Source: an uncultured Pluralibacter sp. (lineage in GTDB: Bacteria; Pseudomonadota; Gammaproteobacteria; Enterobacterales; Enterobacteriaceae). Taken from it: a stretch of 64,000 nucleotides of DNA. This document shows, in pieces, positions 29,776 through 41,604 of the stretch (the first letter of the stretch is position 1; each line of letters starts with the position of its first letter). Both the position numbers and the translations under genes were made by a program. A model generated the notes under the pieces. It was not told where the DNA came from. It ran no database searches and saw nothing but the letters and a program-made list of their open reading frames with translations. The stretch lies in assembly GCF_913775985.1 (NCBI RefSeq), contig NZ_CAJYMB010000096.1, forward strand, positions 160,609 through 224,608, read 5' to 3'.

Positions 29776-30414
29776 TCAGGCGAGCTGAAGGATTTTCTCT
29801 TTCAGGGATTTAGCCGCTGCTGCCGGATCTTTGGCGTTGTAAATGCCGCCGCCAACCACGGCGGTTTCAGCGCCGGAGGCGGCGACAATATCTACCGTAT
29901 CGAGGGTGATCCCCCCGGCGACGGCGAACTTCACATCAGTGCCTTCGATAGTAGCAAGAAGCGCCGGCAGGGAGTAACCCTCCTGGGCCTGTTCGTCCAG
30001 CCCGGCGTGCAGCTCTACCGTCTCAACCCCGAGCTTCTGCAGCTCGACAATCCGCGCCAGGCGCTGCTTTGGCGGGACGCCAATCAGGTCAACCACTACC
30101 GATTTCCCTTTCTTTGCTGCAGCATTTACTGCCCCTGCAATGGTCTGATCCGCCGCCACCGCGAGGACGGAAACCGCATCGGCACCGGCATCAAAAGCCA
30201 GTTCGGCTTCCAGCGCGCCGGCATCCATGGTTTTTAAATCGGCGAATAAAAACTTATCCGGCCAGCTGGCCTTAATTTCCCGCAGCACGGACAGGCCTTC
30301 TATTTTGACCAGCGGCGTACCCACTTCAATAATATCGACCCACGGAGCGATATCGTTGAGCAGATTTTTAGCATCACGGGTGGAGAGCAGATCGAGTGCG
30401 ACTTGTAGTTTCAT
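29776..30414 (-). CDS. hxlA: 3-hexulose-6-phosphate synthase
   Basis: A 212-residue TIM-barrel decarboxylase/aldolase of the HPS/KGPDC group. Motifs include LQVALDLLS, DIIEVGTPLVKIEG, FADLKTMDAG (metal-binding DxKxxD-like), VELHAGLDEQAQ and FAVAGGI. It condenses formaldehyde with ribulose 5-phosphate. Closely related 3-keto-L-gulonate-6-phosphate decarboxylases share the fold, but the isomerase gene just upstream on the same strand, with a three-base gap, settles the ribulose monophosphate role. Confidence 0.9.
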   Translation of the reverse strand: MKLQVALDLLSTRDAKNLLNDIAPWVDIIEVGTPLVKIEGLSVLREIKASWPDKFLFADLKTMDAGALEAELAFDAGADAVSVLAVAADQTIAGAVNAAAKKGKSVVVDLIGVPPKQRLARIVELQKLGVETVELHAGLDEQAQEGYSLPALLATIEGTDVKFAVAGGITLDTVDIVAASGAETAVVGGGIYNAKDPAAAAKSLKEKILQLA

Positions 30415-30417
30415 TAT

Positions 30418-30990
30418 TTACTCCATATTGGCATGTCTGGCCCACAGCGTTTCTGCGGGGAGGGCGCTCTGTTTCCACATCAGGTGGAACAGCGCGTCGA
30501 GAACAATCACGGTGGCCTGCTCGAATAGAGAGCCGGCGTACTGCACTGAAACGTTATTGTTATGCGCATCCTTAACGGCGGCGGGCAGCACGATTTGCTG
30601 CTGCGCGTATTCGGCCAGCGGCGTTTGTGGGCTGGTGGTGACGGCGAGTACCGAAGCGCCGGCGGCTCTGGCGGTCTTTACCGCATTCAGAATCATCGGG
30701 GTTCGCCCGGAGCCGGAAGCCACCAGCAGCACGTCGTTTTCGGCAATTGCCGGGCAGGTCACTTCGCCTACCGCGTGTACTGCCAGACCGAGATGCATAA
30801 AGCGCATTGCCGCCATTTTTACCGCCAGGCCGCTGCGCCCGGCGCCGAGAAAAAATAGCCGCCTGCCGTTGAGTAATACCGCAGAAAATTCGCTAAGCGC
30901 TTCGCCATCAATATTCGAGAACACGGTTCCCAGCTCTGAAAATAACGTGCTGAATACCTGCTGCGCCGCCTGCGGGGTTATTTTGTCCAT
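30418..30990 (-). CDS. hxlB: 6-phospho-3-hexuloisomerase
   Basis: A 190-residue SIS-domain isomerase with FFLGAGRSGLAVKMAAMRFMHLG and LVASGSGRTPMILNAVKTA. It converts 3-hexulose 6-phosphate to fructose 6-phosphate. The ATG at 30990 follows AAGGA; a longer frame has no ribosome site and a non-conserved lead. With hxlA it makes a two-gene formaldehyde-fixing operon, used by enterobacteria for detoxification rather than methylotrophy (established role; use here is inferred). Confidence 0.9.
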   Translation of the reverse strand: MDKITPQAAQQVFSTLFSELGTVFSNIDGEALSEFSAVLLNGRRLFFLGAGRSGLAVKMAAMRFMHLGLAVHAVGEVTCPAIAENDVLLVASGSGRTPMILNAVKTARAAGASVLAVTTSPQTPLAEYAQQQIVLPAAVKDAHNNNVSVQYAGSLFEQATVIVLDALFHLMWKQSALPAETLWARHANME

Positions 30991-31098
30991 CGGTAATATT
31001 CCTTCGCGCTGAATCAATGGGTGCAGACTAGCAGAGTGAAAATAGGGGCAAAAGGGGGCGGGGTGAGGCTGTCTGAATAAGGGGGATGGTTGTCCGAT

Positions 31099-31156
31099 TA
31101 TACCCGTCATCCTTCACGTTAAGCGGCTACTGACCGCGTGAAAGATGACGGATATA
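31099..31156. repeat. 20-bp imperfect inverted repeat
   Basis: The arms 31099-31118 and 31137-31156 match at 18 of 20 positions around an 18-base loop. It lies between the hxl operon promoter and the nitronate monooxygenase stop. It looks like an intergenic repeat or a transcription end for the minus-strand monooxygenase gene; no T run is present. Confidence 0.5.
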
Positions 31157-31169
31157 CCGGCGGCAGGGT

Positions 31170-32234
31170 TTATTTTTCGGTGCGCCGGTACTCTTCCATC
31201 AGAGTGGCGACCAGCGCGGCGGCGGGCATTTCGCGGATCAGATTAATGCCCTGTCCGGCCCAGTGGGCGCCAAATCCGTCCTCGCCCTGGGCGCGGGCGG
31301 CGGCGGCCAGCGCTTTACCGGCGTCGTAGGCCAGCGGATAGGGCGGTACGGCGAGATCTGCCGCGCGGCGGGCGAAGCGGCAAAAATCGTTGTCGATACA
31401 GCGGGCGGGGCGTCCCGAAATCGCGGCGGTCATCCAGGTTGGGGTTTCACGCCGGGCGCGGATCGCGCGGCGGTAGCTCTCGTCGGCGGCGGATTCCGGG
31501 CACAGCAGAAAAGCGGTGCCCAGCTGCGCGCCGTCGGCACCCGCCGTCATCATGGCGCCGATTCCCGCGCCGTCCATGATCCCGCCGGCAGCGACCACCG
31601 GGATGGCGAGATGCCGCTTCAGCAGCTGCACCAGCGCCAGCGTCCCCGTCTGGTAATCCACCGCCTGCGGATCGAACATCCCGCGGTGGCCGCCCGCTTC
31701 AAAACCCTGAGCAATAATGACGTCGATGCCGCTGGCCTGAATTTGCCGGGCCTCCGCCAGGTTTGTCGCCGTGGCGGAAAGCAAAATGCCCTTCGCGCGC
31801 AGGGTGGCGATGGCCGCCGCGTCAGGCAGTCCGAAGTGAAAGCTGACGACCGCCGGCGCCTGCGCCAGCAGCATGTCGAGCATATCGCCGCTGCCGGAAA
31901 AGGGCGTGTAGATTTCAGCCAGCGCGCGGGGCGGCTCGGCGGCGAAGCGCGAAAACAGCGGGCGGCAAGCGGCAAGCCACGCCGATTCGACGGCATTATC
32001 CCGCGCCGGCGGCCGGTGGCAAAACAGATTGACGTTAAACGGCCGGGCGGTGAGCGCGCGGGTGCGCACGATACTCTGCTCCGCCTGCGCGACGCTGCTG
32101 GCCCCGAGGCCCAGAGAACCCAATCCGCCGGCGTTACTGACTGCGGCGGCGAGCTCAGGCGTGGAAACACCGGCCATCGGTGCCTGGATCAGAGGAAAAT
32201 CAATGGCCAGCAGTTGCGTGAGAGAAAGGGACAT
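31170..32234 (-). CDS. Nitronate monooxygenase
   Basis: A 354-residue FMN enzyme of the 2-nitropropane dioxygenase family. The start PLIQAPMAGVSTPELAAAVSNAGGLGSLG, read in pieces, is typical. The catalytic His is in AGGHRG, and the FMN-phosphate loop is GADGAQLGTAFLL. It oxidises toxic nitronates such as propionate-3-nitronate. The ATG at 32234 is used, five codons into the longest frame. It is divergent from the OprB-porin promoter. Confidence 0.88.
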   Translation of the reverse strand: MSLSLTQLLAIDFPLIQAPMAGVSTPELAAAVSNAGGLGSLGLGASSVAQAEQSIVRTRALTARPFNVNLFCHRPPARDNAVESAWLAACRPLFSRFAAEPPRALAEIYTPFSGSGDMLDMLLAQAPAVVSFHFGLPDAAAIATLRAKGILLSATATNLAEARQIQASGIDVIIAQGFEAGGHRGMFDPQAVDYQTGTLALVQLLKRHLAIPVVAAGGIMDGAGIGAMMTAGADGAQLGTAFLLCPESAADESYRRAIRARRETPTWMTAAISGRPARCIDNDFCRFARRAADLAVPPYPLAYDAGKALAAAARAQGEDGFGAHWAGQGINLIREMPAAALVATLMEEYRRTEK

Positions 32235-32420
32235 ATCAGGTTCCACCGGTGTGAATTTGAGAGGCCGAAAAGCGGGATATTGTCATAGCCGATGTGGGTC
32301 TATTTTAATGCCGCATACCGAGCCGCGTTTATTTCAGGAGATTTAATATGCGGTTAACTGGCTCTGCGGTCAAAAATTACTTTTAAGTAAGTATATAAAT
32401 ACGAGATTTAAGATCCCTTG

Positions 32421-32436
32421 TGTTATACCGATCACA
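32421..32436. promoter_or_regulatory. CRP site for the porin/PTS operon
   Basis: TGTTATACCGATCACA matches nine of ten conserved CRP positions. A -10-like TATGTT at 32459-32464 fits a class II promoter starting near 32471, just ahead of the first RAT. Confidence 0.6.
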
Positions 32437-32507
32437 GTTCTTACCAAATGTAATAGAGTATGTTTGCAAGCGAAATGAATAGTGATATGTTTTCGTCACT
32501 CAATACA

Positions 32508-32583
32508 GGATTGTTACTGTCTGACAGGCAAAACCTAAGTATTTCGCGGCCTTAACCGGTGCGAAGTGCTTAGGTTTTTTTTT
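32508..32583 (+). promoter_or_regulatory. RAT antiterminator and overlapping terminator 1
   Basis: The BglG-type RAT at 32508-32536 (GGATTGTTACTG, variable loop, CAGGCAAAACCT) shares its last bases with the terminator stem AAACCTAAG (32531-32539), which pairs with CTTAGGTTT and ends in nine Ts. When the antiterminator binds, the terminator cannot form. It controls the porin gene 169 bases on. Confidence 0.93.
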
Positions 32584-32751
32584 GCCCTAAGAGCTTGTAA
32601 CCTGGCTGAAAGTCGCCTTATTATCGTTATAACGTTATTTTTATATTTGTGGGTATTTATTACCACGGACGGCGGCTGTGTTGAACAAGTTTAGAATAAC
32701 TATTATCTACCGCGACCTGACCTCTTAAATACTCAATCACGGGTTATTACG

Positions 32752-34128
32752 ATGAAGATAAATATAAAAATGCATGCCGCGCTGTGCCTCAGTACCCTGC
32801 TGGTCACGCCGTTCACCGTCTTCGCCGCCGACGCGCAGGACGCGCAGGAGTGGGACAATAAGATGCTGGGTTTTGAAGGCCCGCCGGATCCGCTGCTCGG
32901 CGAGATGCTGGGGATCCGCAAGATCCTTAACGACAACGGATTCACTTACAATCTCGGCTATTTAAACCAGTTCGCGTGGAACGGCGGGGGCGGATACAAC
33001 CACGACTCCCACGTGGCCTATATCGATCAGTTTTCGCTGACCTTTAATCAGGATCTGGAGCGCTGGACCGGCATTCCCGACGCGCGCATTGAGGGCAACA
33101 TCGTCAACCGCAACCACGACGATAACCTGACGACCCGGCGGGTGCAGGACGATCGCACCAACTTCAACGATCTGACCCAGGAGAGCTGGGGTGGCGGTTC
33201 GGTCACGCGTCTCGGCTGGCTGACATTCGCCCGCAGCTTTGCCGATCGCCGCCTTACCTGGCGGGTGGGGATGATGAACAAAGTCCAGACCTTCGACCAG
33301 ATCATCCCCTGCGATTTCCAGATGATCTCCCAGTGCGGCGGTAAATCGGCCAACTCCTTTACCTGGAACAACTGGAACATGCACACCTGGGGCTCGGTGT
33401 TTGAATACAAAGTCACCCCGGTCGTCACCCTCAAAGGCGGGATCATGGAGCAAAACCCGAAAGCCACCACCCGCAATCACGCCTGGAGCTGGTCTACCCG
33501 CGGCAGTAAAGGGATGCTGCTGCCGGTGGAAATTGAGGCGCGGCCGATGATTAATGGCCTGCCGGGCATCTACAACCTCGGTGTTATCTTTACCAACGCG
33601 CCGCAGACCGATCTGTACCGCGGTAAGTCTGGCGGTCCCGGCGTGGACGATCCGGACGGCTACGCGCACCACAACCGCACCTGGTTCTTATACAGCGGCT
33701 TCAACCAGCAAATTACGCGCCACAGAGACGATCCGCTGCGCGGGCTCAGCACTTCGTTCAGCATGAGCCTGTCGGATCAGCGCAGTAACTACGTTCACTC
33801 GGAATTTGCGGGAACCCTGCGCTACCGCGGCCTGTTCGACGCCCGTCCGGAAGACTGGATCGGCTTCGGCATGACCTATATCGACATGAGCAACCACTAC
33901 GCCCGCAACCAGCAGGCGCAAAACGATCTCAGCGGCATCACCGACTACAGCAATCCCGGCTACCGGCCGGTTCCGGGGCACTCCATCAACGGCGAGTTCT
34001 ACTATCGTTTCCGGCCGGTGAAGTGGCTGGAGCTGCAGCCGGGCCTCCAGTACTGGCACCATCCTGGCGGTATCTCCCGCACCCAGGATGCGTGGGTGAC
34101 GACGCTGAAAACCGTTGTCAGCTTCTGA
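32752..34128 (+). CDS. OprB-family carbohydrate porin
   Basis: A 458-residue outer membrane protein with a signal peptide (cleavage near VFA-AD). The family block is GPPDPLLGEMLGIRKILNDN, followed by alternating beta strands and a C-terminal Phe (TTLKTVVSF). OprB porins admit sugars. The partner in E. coli bgl is BglH, a LamB-type porin, so this operon uses a different porin family. It is preceded by RAT 1 and followed by RAT 2, so BglG controls its expression and that of the next genes. Confidence 0.88.
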   Translation: MKINIKMHAALCLSTLLVTPFTVFAADAQDAQEWDNKMLGFEGPPDPLLGEMLGIRKILNDNGFTYNLGYLNQFAWNGGGGYNHDSHVAYIDQFSLTFNQDLERWTGIPDARIEGNIVNRNHDDNLTTRRVQDDRTNFNDLTQESWGGGSVTRLGWLTFARSFADRRLTWRVGMMNKVQTFDQIIPCDFQMISQCGGKSANSFTWNNWNMHTWGSVFEYKVTPVVTLKGGIMEQNPKATTRNHAWSWSTRGSKGMLLPVEIEARPMINGLPGIYNLGVIFTNAPQTDLYRGKSGGPGVDDPDGYAHHNRTWFLYSGFNQQITRHRDDPLRGLSTSFSMSLSDQRSNYVHSEFAGTLRYRGLFDARPEDWIGFGMTYIDMSNHYARNQQAQNDLSGITDYSNPGYRPVPGHSINGEFYYRFRPVKWLELQPGLQYWHHPGGISRTQDAWVTTLKTVVSF

Positions 34129-34228
34129 TTGACCGCTCAGCCCGGCGGCGGCGGCAAAGCCGATCGCCGTCACGTTTTCTCGCGCCGCACATTGAGGCCG
34201 GGAGCGAAACTGATACAGTGCCCGATCT

Positions 34229-35184
<956 letters not shown>

Positions 35185-35221
35185 ATCGCCCCTTCGGGCA
35201 CGTAGTTAAAACACACTCTCC

Positions 35222-35292
35222 GGATTGTTACTGCATTTAGCAGGCAAAACCTGAGCGCGATGGCCAAAGCGTCATTGCTCTCGGGTTTTTTT
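35222..35292 (+). promoter_or_regulatory. RAT antiterminator and terminator 3
   Basis: The RAT at 35222-35252 has the core GGATTGTTACTGCATTTAGC, nearly that of E. coli bgl. It overlaps a terminator (ACCTGAG / CTCGGGT with one G-T pair, then seven Ts). It precedes the PTS permease gene. Confidence 0.93.
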
Positions 35293-35314
35293 GTTTTTTT
35301 AACTCAGTCGATGA

Positions 35315-37228
<1,914 letters not shown>

Positions 37229-37320
37229 GCAACGCAATCCACGTCAGCAGGCCCTGCCCGTCACGCGCGGCAGGGCTAATCAGCTCTTTTTATAACAGCA
37301 ATCTACTCTTTTAGTATTAA

Positions 37321-37353
37321 TGATAATAAGAATTGTCTTGATAGTCATTATCA
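37321..37353. promoter_or_regulatory. Fur box pair ahead of the iron/heme cluster
   Basis: TGATAGTCATTATCA (37339-37353) matches 13 of 14 positions of the 7-1-7 Fur core TGATAAT-N-ATTATCA. A further half site TGATAAT lies at 37321-37327. It is 100 bases upstream of the lipoprotein gene and predicts iron repression. Confidence 0.82.
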
Positions 37354-37454
37354 TTTGCATGTATCCTTGCGCAACCAAATAGCACGTTGCGCAACAAACT
37401 GCATCGTCAGTAAAAAATCAATTTTTCCGCTCTGAATTATTTTTATGGATATTT

Positions 37455-38306
37455 ATGCGTAAAAGGGATCGCCGCTTCATCTATTTAATAGCCGCCTGCG
37501 GGCTGCTATTAACAGCCTGCCAAAGCCGCCAGTCTGCTATCTCAAATATGGCCTTACCGGAATGTCAGTGCATACGGGAAACCGCGACAAATAAAATGTT
37601 GTTCCCCGATCAGCTTATTTCCCGGCTGGCTAATGCGCCGCTGGTCATTATTGGTGAGGAACATACCCGCCCGGAACATCATCAGGTCGAAACGTGGCTG
37701 CTGCAGCATTTAAACCGCAGCCGCCCGCAGGGGAGCGTGCTGATGGAGATGATTGACAGCAGCCAGCAGGCGGCGGTCAATCGGGTAAAAGCGGAGAGCC
37801 TCTCCGGCACAGTCGTCAGCGCCTCCCGCGCGGCGGAAGCGCTACGCTGGAACAGCGGCTGGCCGTGGCCCCTTTACCGCGATGTGGTGATGACTGCCCT
37901 GCAGGCGCGCTATCCGCTGCTGGCGGCCAATATCAGTCGCCAGCAGACGGCGGCGCTCTACCAGCACCCCGTATTCCCTCAGGGAGAGCACTCATCCTCG
38001 CCGCAGGTGCATAAAGCGCTGTCAGCCATTATCTACCTGATGCACGGCGGCCAGATCGAAGGCGAGCAGATGACGTCTATGCTGGCTATCCAGCAGCAGC
38101 GGGATCGCTTTATGGCGACCCAGCTGATTGGCGCCCCGCGCCCGGCGCTGCTTATTGCCGGCGGCTATCACGCGGCGAAAGATATCGGCGTTCCCCTGCA
38201 CGTGGCAGATTTAGGCGCCAGCGCGCCGGTAGTGGTGATATTGACCGGAGAAGGTACCACCCTCACGCCGCTGCAGGCCGACTATCAGTGGGCGATGCCC
38301 CAGTAA
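37455..38306 (+). CDS. ChaN-family heme-binding-type lipoprotein
   Basis: A 283-residue lipoprotein with lipobox LLTAC. The body has the ChaN/Tiki-fold signatures IGEEHTRPEHHQVE and GGYHAAKDIGVPLH. ChaN of Campylobacter binds heme stacked between two subunits and works with a TonB-dependent receptor. Here it is first behind a Fur box and followed eight bases later by tonB, then the receptor. A role in heme or iron-chelate uptake at the outer membrane is likely; binding residues were not verified. Confidence 0.82.
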   Translation: MRKRDRRFIYLIAACGLLLTACQSRQSAISNMALPECQCIRETATNKMLFPDQLISRLANAPLVIIGEEHTRPEHHQVETWLLQHLNRSRPQGSVLMEMIDSSQQAAVNRVKAESLSGTVVSASRAAEALRWNSGWPWPLYRDVVMTALQARYPLLAANISRQQTAALYQHPVFPQGEHSSSPQVHKALSAIIYLMHGGQIEGEQMTSMLAIQQQRDRFMATQLIGAPRPALLIAGGYHAAKDIGVPLHVADLGASAPVVVILTGEGTTLTPLQADYQWAMPQ

Positions 38307-38313
38307 AAGAGCG

Positions 38314-39102
38314 ATGGATATGAATGCGCAATACACACTGCCCCGCTTCCAACCCCTTGGCGGGGCGGCGATCAGCGTGCTGCTGCACCTGGCGGTGGCG
38401 CTTCCTTTTTTTATACACGCCACCCGGACCCCGCCGATATCTATCCCGGCAGCGGTGATGCTGGAATATGCTCCGGATTTTCAGGTCTCGGTCATTCAGC
38501 CCGCGCTGCCGCCCGGCGTTACCCAGCAGCGCAGCGTTGAAGCCATGACTGAGCAAGAGACGACGCAGCAAAAAGAGACGCCGAAAGTCATGGAAAAAGA
38601 GGATGCCGAGGTGACGCTGGCCGCGGCGAAAGAGAGTCATCAAAAGAAAAAGACAACCCAGGTGAAGAAAAAAGCGCGGCGGGAACAGCGGGAGGAGCGG
38701 GGTAATTCAAACGTCAACAGCCGCGCGGCGCCGCCGGTGCAGGCCGTACAGGCGCAGCGGACGGCGGCTCCGCTGGATACTGACGCGGCGCAGGCCAGCA
38801 GCCAGCAGGTTAGCTGGGAAGCGCTGGTTAAGGGAAAAATCAACAAGATGCGCAACTATCCGCAGGACGCCCGCAGGCGCAGGCGCAGCGGAACCGTTAT
38901 CCTTACTTTCAGCGTTGACGCCAGCGGCAATCTGCTCGGTGAGAAGCTGCTGGCCTCCTCAGGAACCATGTCACTCGACCGGGCGGCGATGCAGGCCCTG
39001 AACAATGCCCGGCCGCTGCCGCCGCCGCCGTCGGTAATATTAAAAGGTGGGATACACCGCGTGACGCTACCGGTGGAATTTGAATTATCACAAAATCGGT
39101 AA
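38314..39102 (+). CDS. tonB: TonB-family energy transducer dedicated to the cluster
   Basis: A 262-residue protein with one N-terminal helix (ISVLLHLAVALPFF), containing the Ser/His-type face that meets ExbB. A long Lys/Glu/Arg-rich linker without the usual Pro-rich run follows. The C-terminal domain is TonB-like (YPQDARRRRRSGTVILTFSVD). It is like HasB, a specific partner for a heme receptor. No exbB or exbD is nearby, so housekeeping ExbBD must be shared. Confidence 0.85.
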   Translation: MDMNAQYTLPRFQPLGGAAISVLLHLAVALPFFIHATRTPPISIPAAVMLEYAPDFQVSVIQPALPPGVTQQRSVEAMTEQETTQQKETPKVMEKEDAEVTLAAAKESHQKKKTTQVKKKARREQREERGNSNVNSRAAPPVQAVQAQRTAAPLDTDAAQASSQQVSWEALVKGKINKMRNYPQDARRRRRSGTVILTFSVDASGNLLGEKLLASSGTMSLDRAAMQALNNARPLPPPPSVILKGGIHRVTLPVEFELSQNR

Positions 39103-39345
39103 TGCAATAATATTTTTAGACGCGGAAATAATGAAATTTTCGCGGCAGCACGTTCGTTTATTTCCATAGGCAAACCGCGCAGGCTGCGGGCGTATTATTA
39201 CGTCTGCCGTTTATTCTCGCCGATACGGTGTCGGTATGTCCTGCTTTTAATTTGAATAACAGAGCTGTGAAGCTGAATAACTATTCGCAGAAATAGCATT
39301 CGTGAGCACATTTTTTATTTTTATTAATCCAGGTGAAAAGTAACA

Positions 39346-41565
39346 ATGAATGCATCAACCCTCTATACGTGCCTGCTGACCGGGACGCTATTAGCCCACG
39401 GCCAGGCCATTGCCGCCGAGGAAGATAATACCGGGGAATCTGTTTTCTCACCGGTAACGGTGACCGACAGCGCCGAAAGTGACCGCGCGCCGGTGGGCTC
39501 TTCTTTAGAGACTTATACCCGGCCGGGGGCGTACAGCTCGCGAACGCTGAATAAGAATTTGCAGAGCCTGGATCAATCCTTGCGCAGCATGGCGGGCACC
39601 TATACCCAGATCGATCCTTTGCAGGGTGCGGTCAGCGTCAATATTCGCGGGATGAGCGGACTGGGGCGGGTGAACACGATGGTAGACGGCGTCACCCAAA
39701 CCTTTTTCGGGATGGCCCCGGCGGATTATCACGGCGGTGCCAATAACGCCTCCGGCGTGCTTATCGACCCGAATTTCCTTGCGGAGGTCGATGTTACCCG
39801 CGGCAGCAGTGCCGGTTCTCAGGGGGTTAACGCCCTGGCCGGCAGCGCCAATATGCGGACTATCGGCGTTGACGATCTGGTTAAAGAGGGCCGCAGCGTT
39901 GGTGCGCTGTCGCGCTTCTCGGTGGGTAATAACGGACTCGGACGTACCGGAATGATTGCCGTCGCGGGTAAAACGGCGCCGTTTGCCAACGGCGGCAGCC
40001 TCGGTGGGCTGGTGGGCATCAGCGGCAGCCGCACCTACGCCACTTATGAAAACGGTGCCGGCACCGATAGCCGCGAGTTTTTGGGTCGGGACGCCGAATT
40101 TATGCGCCAGGAGCCGCAGTCCCAGCTCTACAAGCTCAATGTTAATCCCGATCAGTACAACAAGCTGGAGTTCTCCGGGCGCAACTACCGCAACAGCTTT
40201 ACCCGGCGGCACATCACCAGCGACGACTACGCCCTGCACTACAACTATGCGCCGCTCAACGAGCTGGTAGAGCTGAACGTGCTGGCAAGCACCAGCCGGG
40301 GCAATCAAAACTACCAGCCCGACTCGCTGCCCGATGCCATGAACGCCTCGCTGACCAATAAATCCAACGCGCTGGATATCAGCAACGCCAGCCGTTTCAC
40401 GATGCCGGGAGATATTTTTACCGTCTTTCAGCTGGGTGGCAAAGTAATGAATACCCGCTATTCGCGGCGCTTCACCCGGGGCAGCGACAGCGAAAGCACC
40501 GCCTTTGCCCCCGCCGGCAGGCAGAATATCGCCTCGCTATACTCCGGCCTGACGCTGGATAAAGACATTTATGAGCTGGCGCTCAACCTGAATTACACCC
40601 ACAGCAAAGTAAAAGGGCGCAAGCCCGCCTGCGATGACGACCAGCAGTGCTTTCCGCAGGGGGCGACAAACCTCAATCTGAAAGACCGCGCGCTGAATCC
40701 TTCCGCTACGCTCTCCGCTCAGGTCACCCCGTGGTTTCAGCCGTACGTAAGCTGGAGCCGTTCGTCGCGCGCGCCGAACGTGCAGGAGGTGTTCTTCGCC
40801 AATGAAGGCGGTGCGTCGATGAATCCGTTCCTCAAGCCGGAAAAAGCCAGCACCTGGGAGACCGGCTTTAATATTGTTCGCGAAGGGCTGCTGACGGAAA
40901 AAGACAGTTTCCACATGAAGGCGCTGACTTACCGCACCCGCATTAAGGATTACATCACCAGCGAAACCTTTTTCATGTGCAACAGCATGCTTTGCCAGGA
41001 TCTGGACGGCGCGTCCGACAGCTTTAACGCCAGCATTTATGTGAATACGCCGTCAACGGTAACCAGCAAAGGCTACGAAGTTGAAGCGGGCTACGATGCC
41101 GGATTTGCTTTTATGAACCTGTCATGGAGCAAGCAGCACACCGATCAGCCCACCTCGGTGGCGAGTTCAATCTCCACCTTTGGCTACGGCGACATTAGCG
41201 ATCTGCCTAAAACCTACGCGACGCTGGACGTAGGCGGGCGCCTTTTTAATCAAAAGCTGACCCTGGGCAGCCTGGTGAAATTCACCGGTAAATCGAAGCG
41301 CATTACGGCGGAAGAGCTCAACGACGATCAGAGCATCCCGAAAGAAAAAATGCCCGACATTCCTACTATCGTCGATCTCTACAGCAGCTATGAAGTGACC
41401 GATAACGTGACGCTGCGGCTCAGCGTGCAGAACGTGGCGAACCGCAACTATGCCGATGCCCTTAACCGCATGAATCAGATCCTCGATTATGACCGGCAGG
41501 GATCGACCACCAGCACCACCGCCCGCGGCCGTACCTGGGTCTTCGGCGGCGAAATTAAATTCTGA
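39346..41565 (+). CDS. TonB-dependent outer membrane receptor, heme/hemoprotein type
   Basis: A 739-residue receptor with a signal peptide (cleavage near AIA-AE), plug domain (SVNIRGMSGLGRVNTMVDGVT) and 22-strand barrel closing with Phe (FGGEIKF). It has the TonB-dependent C-terminal block LRLSVQNVANRNY. The overall look is that of heme/hemoglobin receptors; a ferric-chelate ligand is possible. It lies 243 bases after tonB, so a separate promoter or processing site may exist there. Ligand assignment rests on ChaN and Fur context. Confidence 0.85.
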   Translation: MNASTLYTCLLTGTLLAHGQAIAAEEDNTGESVFSPVTVTDSAESDRAPVGSSLETYTRPGAYSSRTLNKNLQSLDQSLRSMAGTYTQIDPLQGAVSVNIRGMSGLGRVNTMVDGVTQTFFGMAPADYHGGANNASGVLIDPNFLAEVDVTRGSSAGSQGVNALAGSANMRTIGVDDLVKEGRSVGALSRFSVGNNGLGRTGMIAVAGKTAPFANGGSLGGLVGISGSRTYATYENGAGTDSREFLGRDAEFMRQEPQSQLYKLNVNPDQYNKLEFSGRNYRNSFTRRHITSDDYALHYNYAPLNELVELNVLASTSRGNQNYQPDSLPDAMNASLTNKSNALDISNASRFTMPGDIFTVFQLGGKVMNTRYSRRFTRGSDSESTAFAPAGRQNIASLYSGLTLDKDIYELALNLNYTHSKVKGRKPACDDDQQCFPQGATNLNLKDRALNPSATLSAQVTPWFQPYVSWSRSSRAPNVQEVFFANEGGASMNPFLKPEKASTWETGFNIVREGLLTEKDSFHMKALTYRTRIKDYITSETFFMCNSMLCQDLDGASDSFNASIYVNTPSTVTSKGYEVEAGYDAGFAFMNLSWSKQHTDQPTSVASSISTFGYGDISDLPKTYATLDVGGRLFNQKLTLGSLVKFTGKSKRITAEELNDDQSIPKEKMPDIPTIVDLYSSYEVTDNVTLRLSVQNVANRNYADALNRMNQILDYDRQGSTTSTTARGRTWVFGGEIKF

Positions 41566-41604
41566 TTTTCGTTACTGGGTTAACTTTTCACATCAGGAGT
41601 TGCT

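Noticed and set aside
35222-35252. Riboswitch-like conserved leader before the PTS gene
   Set aside because: The repeated GGATTGTTACTG...GGCAAAACCT element beside an antiterminator gene is the BglG RAT, not a metabolite riboswitch.
39103-39345. Second Fur box before the receptor gene
   Set aside because: Only loose AT-rich similarity was seen; no 7-1-7 core like that at 37339-37353.
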